From NCBI RefSeq assembly GCF_000733125.1, contig NZ_JPHU01000002.1, positions 1 through 64,000 of the forward strand: a stretch of 64,000 bases of DNA, given 5' to 3'. The notes beneath the pieces were generated by a model. That model ran no database searches. It saw nothing but the letters and a program-made list of their open reading frames with translations, and was not told the DNA's origin. The stretch is from Parvularcula oceani. Lineage in GTDB: Bacteria > Pseudomonadota > Alphaproteobacteria > Caulobacterales > Parvularculaceae. Of the stretch, positions 19,166 through 26,429 are shown piece after piece (the stretch's first letter is position 1; every line of letters starts with the position of its first letter). The position numbers were made by a program, and so were the translations under genes.

Positions 19166-20116
19166 TTGCGGGTCCTCGTCACCGGCGCGAACGGCTTTGT
19201 CGGCTCGCATCTCGTCGCGCGCCTCGCCGCAGACGGGCATGAGGTGACGGCGGCGGTGAGACCCTCCGCCGACCTGCGCCGCCTGGCGCCGCTCGGCACG
19301 GCGGTGAGCATCGTCCGGCTCGAGCTGGACGATGCGCCCGCGCTCGCCGGGGCCTTCGCCCGGGCCAGGCCGGAGGCCGTCTATCACCTGGCCTGCCGGA
19401 CGCGGCCGGGCGGGCAGGATGCCATCGCCGAAGCCCGGCGCTTCCTGTCCGAGGACGTGACGAACCTCATGCGTGTGGTCTCTGCGGCGGCCGAGGCGCA
19501 GGAGCCGCCCTTCCTGCTCGTCAGGACCGGGACGCTGGCCGAATATGGCAGCGCGCCTCCTCCCCATACGGAGGAGACGCTGCCGCGCCCGAGCACCCCC
19601 TATGGCGCCGGCGCGCTGGCCGGGTCGGTCATGCTGGGCAGCCTGACCGGCAAGACGCCCTTCCGCCTCCTGAACCTGCGTCTCGGCCTGACCTATGGAC
19701 CGGGGCAGGACGAGAGCTTCCTCATTCCAAGAATCATCCGCAGGCTTGCCGAGCGCGAACCCGTCACCGTGGCCAGGCCCGCCGCGCGGCGCGACCTGAT
19801 CCATGTGGACGATGTCACGGCCGCCCTCCTTGCGGCGTTGCGGACGCCGGTGCCGACGGGGACGGTGCTCAATATCTGCTCGGGAGAAGCGCCGACCATG
19901 AAGCAGGTCGCCCGGATCCTGTCCCGGCTGACCGGCGCGCCCGGAACGCTTCTGTCCTACGGTCCCGCCAATGCCGGCGCGGACGACGTCCTGTCCTGCG
20001 ATCCGCAGGCGGCGCAGTCCCTCCTCTCCTGGCGTGCGAAGGTGCCGCTCGAGGAGGGACTGGCGCGTCTCGTCCATGCTTTCCCCGCGCCGCAGCCAGC
20101 CGAAGAGGCCATCTGA
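19166..20116 (+). CDS. NAD-dependent epimerase/reductase-like protein with altered active site
   Basis: A 316-residue extended SDR starting at TTG 19166, two bases after the methyltransferase stop. The Rossmann motif is GANGFVGSH (7-15), and RRDLIHVDDV is a typical late SDR segment. The catalytic tyrosine is Y146, but the expected lysine four residues later is A150 (YGAGALAG). By position it should be the terminal keto-reductase or epimerase of the CDP-sugar pathway; the missing lysine makes reduced or altered activity possible. Its stop overlaps the next start in TGATG. Confidence 0.78.
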   Translation: MRVLVTGANGFVGSHLVARLAADGHEVTAAVRPSADLRRLAPLGTAVSIVRLELDDAPALAGAFARARPEAVYHLACRTRPGGQDAIAEARRFLSEDVTNLMRVVSAAAEAQEPPFLLVRTGTLAEYGSAPPPHTEETLPRPSTPYGAGALAGSVMLGSLTGKTPFRLLNLRLGLTYGPGQDESFLIPRIIRRLAEREPVTVARPAARRDLIHVDDVTAALLAALRTPVPTGTVLNICSGEAPTMKQVARILSRLTGAPGTLLSYGPANAGADDVLSCDPQAAQSLLSWRAKVPLEEGLARLVHAFPAPQPAEEAI

Positions 20117-21177
20117 TGCCCCAAGATCCCATCCTCGTCTCGGTCCTGGTGCCCGCCTTCAACGAGGAAGAGAACGTGCATGCCGTCCACGAGGCGGTGA
20201 AAGCCGTCTTCGAGGAACTGCCGGGCTACAGCTTCGAGCTCGTCTTCACCGACAATCATTCGACCGACCGGACCTTCGATCTGCTGCGGGGGATCGCGAA
20301 GACCGACGAGCGGGTGCGGGTGATCCGCTTCTCGCGCAATGTCGGCTATCAGCGCTCGCTCCTCGTCGCCTACAAGGCGGCGCGCGGCGACTGCGCGGTC
20401 CAGATCGACTGCGATCTTCAGGACCCGCCCGAGCTCATCCCGCGCATGCTGGAGCTGTGGCGCGAGGGGCATGCCGTGGTCTACGGCGTCCGCAAGACGC
20501 TGAAGGACGGCCCCGTGACGGCGGCGAGCCGGCGCCTCTTCTACCGCTTCATCCGCGCGATCAGCGAGGACGACCTTCCAGCCGATGCAGGCGAATTCCG
20601 CCTCGTCGACCGTCGCATCCTGGACGAGCTGGCCATCGTCGAGGACACCTCGCCCTATCTGCGCGGGCTGATCAGTTCGATGGGCTTCTCGCAGGTGCCG
20701 CTGCCCTACGACCGGCGGGCGCGGGTGGCGGGCGAGAGCAAGTTTCCCTTCCGCGCCATGCTGAGCCTGGCGGTCGACGGCGTCCTCAACCACTCGCTCG
20801 TGCCGCTGCGCATCGCCACGCTGACGAGCCTGGCAGTCGCCCTGCTGACCTTCCTGGTCGCCTTCGTCTATCTGTTCGGCAGGCTGTTCTTCGGACAGGA
20901 CTGGCCGGCGGGCTTTGCGACGACCACCGTCCTGCTCCTGATCTCGATCACGCTGAACGCGCTCTTCCTCGGCGTGATCGGGGAATATCTCGGACGCGTC
21001 TTCCTGCAGGCGAAGCGGCGCCCCTATCCGATCATCGAGGCGGTGGTGAACGCCCCGCCCCCCGGATCTTCACGCGCAGACGCCGCGCCCTCCCCCTCCT
21101 TGCGGCATCTCAACGGCGGTGGCCGGGCGGCGAAGCCGAAGAGCGCCGTTCAGGAAGGCCGCCCGATCGAGCTGTAG
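20116..21177 (+). CDS. GtrB/DPM1-like glycosyltransferase family 2 with two TM segments
   Basis: A 353-residue protein. The GT2 domain begins VSVLVPAFNEEENVH, with D98 and D100 of the DxD motif in QIDCDLQDPPE. Two membrane segments (about 232-255 and 268-290) and a basic tail follow, the plan of GtrB-type enzymes that load a sugar onto undecaprenyl phosphate. This would supply a periplasmic GT-C transferase such as the product at 12930. It is last in the CDP-sugar operon, and its 3' end overlaps the convergent ugd gene by 28 bases. Confidence 0.9.
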   Translation: MPQDPILVSVLVPAFNEEENVHAVHEAVKAVFEELPGYSFELVFTDNHSTDRTFDLLRGIAKTDERVRVIRFSRNVGYQRSLLVAYKAARGDCAVQIDCDLQDPPELIPRMLELWREGHAVVYGVRKTLKDGPVTAASRRLFYRFIRAISEDDLPADAGEFRLVDRRILDELAIVEDTSPYLRGLISSMGFSQVPLPYDRRARVAGESKFPFRAMLSLAVDGVLNHSLVPLRIATLTSLAVALLTFLVAFVYLFGRLFFGQDWPAGFATTTVLLLISITLNALFLGVIGEYLGRVFLQAKRRPYPIIEAVVNAPPPGSSRADAAPSPSLRHLNGGGRAAKPKSAVQEGRPIEL

Positions 21178-22469
21178 GCGAAGCCCGCTTCGCGCATCGT
21201 CGCCGGGTCGTAGACATTGCGCAGGTCGACCAGGACGGGCTCGTTCATCATCGACTTGACGCGGCCAAGATCGAGCGCGCGATAGGCGTCCCACTCCGTC
21301 ACGATGACGCAGGCGTCCGCGCCTTCGAGCGCGTGATAGGGCCCGTCGCAGTACAGAATGTCCTCGAGGTGCTTTTGCGCCTCTTCCATGCCTTCGGGAT
21401 CGTGCGCGCGCACCTTGGCGCCCATGCGCTGAAGCTCCGGCAGGATGTCGAGGGAGGGGCTGTCCCGCATATCGTCCGTGTTCGGCTTGAAGGTCAGGCC
21501 GAGCACCGCGACCGTCTTGCCCGACAGGTCTCCGCCCACCGCCTCGGCGACGCGGGCCGCCATCTTCTTCTTGCGCTCGTCGTTTATGCCGACGACCGCC
21601 TCGACGATGCGGCTCGGCGCGCCGTGCTGCTGCGCCGTGCGGACGAGGGCGAGCGTGTCCTTGGGGAAGCAGGAGCCGCCATAGCCGGGGCCCGCATGCA
21701 GGAACTTCGCGCCGATGCGGCCGTCGAGGCCGATGCCCTTGGCGACCTGCTGGACGTCGGCGCCGACCTTCTCGCACAGATCCGCCATCTCGTTGATGAA
21801 GGTGATCTTGGTCGCAAGGAAGGCGTTGGCGGCGTATTTGGTCAGCTCGGAAGTCACGCGATTGGTGAACAGGATCGGCGTCTCGTTGATGTAGAGCGGG
21901 CGGTAGAGCTCCCGCATCACGCCGCGCGCCTTGTCGTCCTCGGCGCCGACGACGACGCGGTCGGGCCGCTTGAAATCCTCGATCGCCGCGCCCTCGCGCA
22001 GGAATTCGGGGTTCGAGGCGACGGAGAAGTCCTTTCCGGGCACGAGATCCGGACGCTCCTCGAGAATGATCTTCTCGACCTCCGCGCCCGTGCCGACCGG
22101 CACGGTCGATTTGGTGACGATCACGGTATAGCCGTCGATCAGCGCCGCCACCTCGCGCGCCGCGGCATAGACATAGGAGAGGTCCGCGAACCCGTCGCCG
22201 CGCCGCGACGGCGTTCCGACGGCGATGAAGACCGCATCGGCGCCGGGCATGGCCTTGGCGAGGGATCCCGTGAAGGAGAGCCGCTCCTCGGAGACGTTCT
22301 TCTCGACCAGCGTCTCGAGTCCGGGCTCGTAGATCGGCATCTCGCCGCGCTCGAGCCGCTCGACCTTGCTGGGATCCTTGTCCACGCAGACGACCGTGTG
22401 GCCGAAATCGGAGAAGCAGGCTCCGGAGACGAGGCCGACATAGCCGGTTCCGATCATCGCGACGCGCAT
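21150..22469 (-). CDS. ugd: UDP-glucose 6-dehydrogenase
   Basis: A 439-residue enzyme that oxidises UDP-glucose to UDP-glucuronate with two NAD+. The N-terminal Rossmann motif is GTGYVGL (7-13), the catalytic cysteine is C267 in GGSCFPKD, and K211 lies in the SELTKYAANAFLA helix. ATG 22469 follows AAAGGGAA. With the UDP-glucuronate 4-epimerase at 48323 it would provide UDP-glucuronate and UDP-galacturonate for the polymer. It is monocistronic on the minus strand. Confidence 0.97.
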   Translation of the reverse strand: MRVAMIGTGYVGLVSGACFSDFGHTVVCVDKDPSKVERLERGEMPIYEPGLETLVEKNVSEERLSFTGSLAKAMPGADAVFIAVGTPSRRGDGFADLSYVYAAAREVAALIDGYTVIVTKSTVPVGTGAEVEKIILEERPDLVPGKDFSVASNPEFLREGAAIEDFKRPDRVVVGAEDDKARGVMRELYRPLYINETPILFTNRVTSELTKYAANAFLATKITFINEMADLCEKVGADVQQVAKGIGLDGRIGAKFLHAGPGYGGSCFPKDTLALVRTAQQHGAPSRIVEAVVGINDERKKKMAARVAEAVGGDLSGKTVAVLGLTFKPNTDDMRDSPSLDILPELQRMGAKVRAHDPEGMEEAQKHLEDILYCDGPYHALEGADACVIVTEWDAYRALDLGRVKSMMNEPVLVDLRNVYDPATMREAGFAYSSIGRPS

Positions 22470-22690
22470 AGCAAGTTCCCTTTCAGGTGCAGATCGGTCT
22501 TAGGTAATGGGCCGGGCCCTGCAAAGGCCGCACCGGCCCCGCATTGATTGACGAGAATGAGCCTTTCGGCGGCAGGCTCCGGCGGCATGCCTGATGCCGA
22601 ACGGAAGCAGACGCTGCCTATCCGAAGCTGCGCAGGCTGTTAAGCATTGAATGCGGATGCGGATGCGGAAGCGGCCTGCCCGGCGCCGCA

Positions 22691-23875
22691 TCACCGCGCA
22701 CCGCGCAGGGGCGGACGGGCCGCAGCGGCCGCCCGCTGCCCACGCCCGCTCATCGCCCGCTCATAGGCCTGGACGTGCCGCGCGACATAGCGGTCGAGGC
22801 CGAACTCGCCCGCGACGCGCGCCCGCGCCGCCGCCGAGAGGCGGGCGCGCCCCTGCGCGGGGAGGTCCAGGATGCGCGCGCAGGCCCGGGCGAGAGCCTG
22901 GGGGTCCGAGGGCGGCACCGTCGCGCCGGCGTCTCCGACAAGCCAGGCGCTGTCTCCCACATCGGTCACAACGGGCGGCACGCCGCAGGCCATGGCCTCG
23001 GAAATGGCGAGCGAGAACGCCTCCCCCCAGGCCGAGCTCTGCACATAGAGGTCGAGGCCCGGCAGCAGCGCCGCCACGTCACCGCGCGGGCCCAGCACGC
23101 TGATCCGCCCACCAATGCCGTGGGCCGAGGCGGCGGCGCGCACCGCGCTGCCGCCCTCGTCGTGACCCGCACCGATCACCACGCCCTGCACGTCCCGCCC
23201 CTCTTCGAGCAGGCGGGCGATCGCGGCCACGAAACTGCCGGTGTCCTTCATCGGATGCGCCCGGCCGACATGGCCGACGAGCTGCCGGGCGGGCGGCACA
23301 CCGAGAAGCTCCCTCAGCCGCTCCCCCGCCCCCGGCGCCGGACGGAACGCGTCGGTATCGGTGCCATTGGGGATGACGATCGCGGTCTTCGCCCGGAAGC
23401 CGAGCGCTTCGTGCTGGCCGCGGGCCGCCCGCGAGCAGTAGGAGATCGCGGCCGGCGAACCGGACATGGCCGCGGACAGCCGGATGACCGCCCGCGTCGA
23501 CGCCTTCTCCCGCGAAATGTCCGCAAGGGAATGGTGGATGCTCCAGAGGCAGGGCGCCCGTCCGGCGGCCCCCGCCAGGCTCGCGGCCAGATTGCCGTGA
23601 TACATCCAGCCATGCACGATATCGGGCCGCACCGCGCGCGCGATGCCGGCGATCCGCAGCGCGGCGCGGAGCGTGAACCGGCCCTGCGGCATCAGGGCGG
23701 AATGCACCCGCACCCCCAGCGCCGCGGCATTGGCCGCAAGAGGCCCCGGCGGCAGAAGGGAGAGGATCTCGCTGCGCCAGGCGGAGGGGTCGAGCCCCGC
23801 GGCATGGCGCAGGAGCATGTGCTCGGCGCCGCCGATGTTCAGCCCGGTGATGACATGGAGGACCGTCTTCGCCAT
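22691..23875 (-). CDS. Glycosyltransferase family 4
   Basis: A 394-residue cytoplasmic GT-B enzyme. The N-terminus VLHVITGLNIGGAEHMLLRH is the glycine-rich acceptor-side loop of GT4. The donor-side helix reads YVQSSAWGEAFSLAISEAMA with the E-x7-E type pattern, followed by GVPPVVTDVGD. ATG 23875 is preceded by GGGAGGGG and is preferred to an upstream GTG. Donor and acceptor are unknown. It is divergent from the lyase-like gene at 24050, with 174 bases between the starts. Confidence 0.9.
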   Translation of the reverse strand: MAKTVLHVITGLNIGGAEHMLLRHAAGLDPSAWRSEILSLLPPGPLAANAAALGVRVHSALMPQGRFTLRAALRIAGIARAVRPDIVHGWMYHGNLAASLAGAAGRAPCLWSIHHSLADISREKASTRAVIRLSAAMSGSPAAISYCSRAARGQHEALGFRAKTAIVIPNGTDTDAFRPAPGAGERLRELLGVPPARQLVGHVGRAHPMKDTGSFVAAIARLLEEGRDVQGVVIGAGHDEGGSAVRAAASAHGIGGRISVLGPRGDVAALLPGLDLYVQSSAWGEAFSLAISEAMACGVPPVVTDVGDSAWLVGDAGATVPPSDPQALARACARILDLPAQGRARLSAAARARVAGEFGLDRYVARHVQAYERAMSGRGQRAAAAARPPLRGAR

Positions 23876-24049
23876 CGCCCCTCCCCTCCCAGGCACGACG
23901 CAAGGCCCCAAGCGTGCGTCGGCCGGGCGGCCCGGTCAAGCCGGAGGGGCAGCGGGTCCCGCGCCATCTTCCGGCGAGATCCGCCCGCACTGCATCGGAG
24001 CGTTTGGGCGGGCCGCGCGCTGTGTTAGGATCATCGCAGGGGAGAGAGA

Positions 24050-26236
24050 ATGACCAGTTGCTTCAGGACCTGTGGTCCAGCCGCTGCGGGCGTGCTCGTC
24101 ACGCTTGCGTTCAGCCTGCTCGCCGCCAGCGCCCAGCAGCTCGCCTTTCCGACCGCGGAAGGGTTCGGCCGCTTCGCCGAAGGCGGGCGCGGCGGCGAGG
24201 TCCATATCGTGACGACGCTGGCCGATTCGGGGCCGGGCTCCTTGCGCGCATGCGCCGAGGCGGCGGGCGCGAGGACCTGCGTCTTCGAGGTCTCGGGCGA
24301 GATCAAGCTGCGCGACGCGATCAGGATCCAACATCCCTATATCACCATCGCCGGTCAGACCGCGCCGGGCGACGGGGTCATGCTGACGATCCGGGGCGGC
24401 CCGTCCCTCGTCTATCCGATGCTGATCGAGACCCATGACGTGATCGTCCGGCACCTGTCGATCCGCCCCGGCCCCTCGGCCCAGCCCTCAAGCAATGTCG
24501 ACGCCCTCGTCGTGAGCGGCCAGGACATCATCCTCGACCATCTGAGCCTGTCATGGGGCACGGACGAGATTCTCAGCATCTTCGGCAATAGCGGCACGAC
24601 CGGCAGCCAGGCGGTCGAGAACGCCGCCCGCATCAGCGTGCAGTGGAGCATGATCTATGAAGGGCTGCGGCGCTCGAGCCACCCCAAGGGATCGCACAGC
24701 AATGCGACCTATATGGGATATGCCGCGCAGGAGATCACCTTCCACCACAATCTGATCGCCCATTCGAGCCGCCGCAATCCCAATCTCGGCATCACCGGCC
24801 AGTTCGATTTCCTCAACAACATCGTCTATAACGGGTCCGATTACTTTGCCGAGGTCTATAACCGCCACGGCACCAGCAATCTGAACTGGGTCGGGAACAT
24901 GGCCATTGCCGGGCCCGACACGCCGCGCAAGCTGGACCGGAACGCGGTCAACCTGTTCGTCAACGAACCGCTCGGCACCCACAACCTCTTCCTGTTCGAC
25001 AATCTCGACATCAACAGGCGCTCCGGCTCGCAGGCGGAGCGCAGCCTCGTGGATCCCAAGGACTGGCAGTATATCCGCTCCGCGCCCGTGGGCAGCGGAA
25101 CGCTGTCCCTGCCCTGGACCTCGATCACCCGGCCCCAGCAGGCGCTTCAGGACGTGCTCGCCTTCGCCGGCGCGACCATGCCGGTGCGGGACAGCGCCGA
25201 CCGGCGGGTGGCGGACGAGCTGCGCCGCTGCGGCGGGGGGATCATCGACCACCCGGACGAGCGCGGCGGCTGGCCCCTCCTCCTCGGCACCGTCGCGCCC
25301 GCCGATACCGACCGCGACGGCATGCCGGACGACTGGGAGCAGGCGCGGGGCCTCGACCCGGCACAGCCGAACGACCGCAATGGCGATGCGGACGGCGACG
25401 GCTACACCAATCTCGAGGAATATCTGAACGCGCGCGCCGGAGACGATGACGGCTTCCGGCAGGGCAAAGGCCGGGGCCGGAACCACGACACGCGCTGCTG
25501 GTGGAGCTTCGAGCCGGGCTCCGACCTCAGGATCAAGGCCTTCGAGGTCTTCCCCCAGGCCGTTCCGCCCGGCGGCGAGGTGACGGTCTATTACGATGCC
25601 GTCGCGCGCACCTGCGACAAGAGCTGGGCGCCGGGCTCCGATCCACGCGATGTCGGCGGGCTGATCAAGCTCCGCCTCTTCGAGACCCAGCGCTTCGATT
25701 TCTTCTGCTCGAAGGACGGCCAGGAGGACTGGGCGAGCGCCATCGTCTTCGTCAATGACGAGGGCACGGTGCCGCGGCCCAGCGTGACCCTGCGCACGGA
25801 CAAGACGTCCTATGCGCCCGGAGAGCCCGTGACCCTGACATGGATGACGGGCGATGCGGGCGGACCGGATGCCGGCGAGTGCGAGGCGTCGGGCGCATGG
25901 AGCGGGATCAAGCCGGTCATCGGCGCGCAGACCTTCGAAGCGGCCGTCGCGGGCGACTACACCCTCGCCTGCCACGGCCCCGGCGGCACGAGCAGCGCCA
26001 GCGTGCGGGTCGCGATCGGGAGCCCCGGCTTCGCCCCCGGCAGCCCGGTCCGCCTGTCCGCCGTTCTGGCCTGGATCCGCGCTTCGCCCGGCGGCGCGAG
26101 GATCGGCTCGCAGCGGGAGGGCGCGCAGGGACAGATCGTCGGCGGGCCGTTCCGGCAGGACGGGTTCACCTGGTGGGACGTCGACTTCGCCTCCGGCGTC
26201 GATGGCTGGGTGACGGAGGCGAAGCTCGCGCCCTGA
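24050..26236 (+). CDS. Secreted pectate-lyase-like beta-helix protein A with C-terminal SH3-like domain
   Basis: A 728-residue exported protein with a signal peptide of about 27 residues ending in LLAASAQQ. Residues of about 28-400 form a pectate-lyase-like right-handed beta-helix (QLAFPTAEGFGRFAEGGRGG, later YITIAGQTAPGDGV, then ILDHLSLSWG). Two calcium-binding-type loops follow (DTDRDGMPDDWE and DADGDGYTNLEEY, about 420-455), then an Ig-like region and a C-terminal SH3-like module (about 663-728) containing QDGFTWWDVDFASGVDGW. It probably binds or cleaves uronic-acid polysaccharide outside the cell. It is paralogous to the genes at 26345 and 42245. GGGGAGAGAG precedes ATG 24050. Confidence 0.85.
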   Translation: MTSCFRTCGPAAAGVLVTLAFSLLAASAQQLAFPTAEGFGRFAEGGRGGEVHIVTTLADSGPGSLRACAEAAGARTCVFEVSGEIKLRDAIRIQHPYITIAGQTAPGDGVMLTIRGGPSLVYPMLIETHDVIVRHLSIRPGPSAQPSSNVDALVVSGQDIILDHLSLSWGTDEILSIFGNSGTTGSQAVENAARISVQWSMIYEGLRRSSHPKGSHSNATYMGYAAQEITFHHNLIAHSSRRNPNLGITGQFDFLNNIVYNGSDYFAEVYNRHGTSNLNWVGNMAIAGPDTPRKLDRNAVNLFVNEPLGTHNLFLFDNLDINRRSGSQAERSLVDPKDWQYIRSAPVGSGTLSLPWTSITRPQQALQDVLAFAGATMPVRDSADRRVADELRRCGGGIIDHPDERGGWPLLLGTVAPADTDRDGMPDDWEQARGLDPAQPNDRNGDADGDGYTNLEEYLNARAGDDDGFRQGKGRGRNHDTRCWWSFEPGSDLRIKAFEVFPQAVPPGGEVTVYYDAVARTCDKSWAPGSDPRDVGGLIKLRLFETQRFDFFCSKDGQEDWASAIVFVNDEGTVPRPSVTLRTDKTSYAPGEPVTLTWMTGDAGGPDAGECEASGAWSGIKPVIGAQTFEAAVAGDYTLACHGPGGTSSASVRVAIGSPGFAPGSPVRLSAVLAWIRASPGGARIGSQREGAQGQIVGGPFRQDGFTWWDVDFASGVDGWVTEAKLAP

Positions 26237-26429
26237 CCGGCCGGCGCCGCGAAGGATGAGCGGCATCCCGGAGGCTTTCTTACGAAAAGGGCCGGCGCTT
26301 CGCAGCGCCGGCCCCTTCTTTTCCTTGCTTCGCGCGTGCGGCGTTCAGCGCACGGCCAGGGAACTTTCGCGGATCCAGCCATCGGCGCCGGAGGCGAAGT
26401 CGACGTCCCACCAGGTGAAGCCGTCCTGC
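26154..26429. repeat. Imperfect inverted repeat at the ends of the two convergent lyase-like genes
   Basis: The plus-strand stretch 26154-26210 and the minus-strand reading of 26374-26429 are nearly identical over about 56 bases, both encoding QDGFTWW-VDFASG-DGW of the SH3-like modules. The arms face each other around the terminator. A further copy lies at about 26678-26735, in direct orientation to the second arm. Confidence 0.75.
26286..26324. terminator. Bidirectional intrinsic terminator
   Basis: A perfect 11-base-pair GC stem (26289-26299 with 26304-26314) and a four-base loop, followed on the plus strand by CTTCTTTTCC and preceded by GAAAAG, which gives CTTTTC on the minus strand. It sits between the two convergent lyase-like genes and should serve both. 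Confidence 0.85.

Noticed and set aside
22640-22680. Short GGATGC-like tandem repeats as a possible CRISPR or VNTR
   Set aside because: Only about three units of six bases with no spacers; likely chance in GC-rich DNA.
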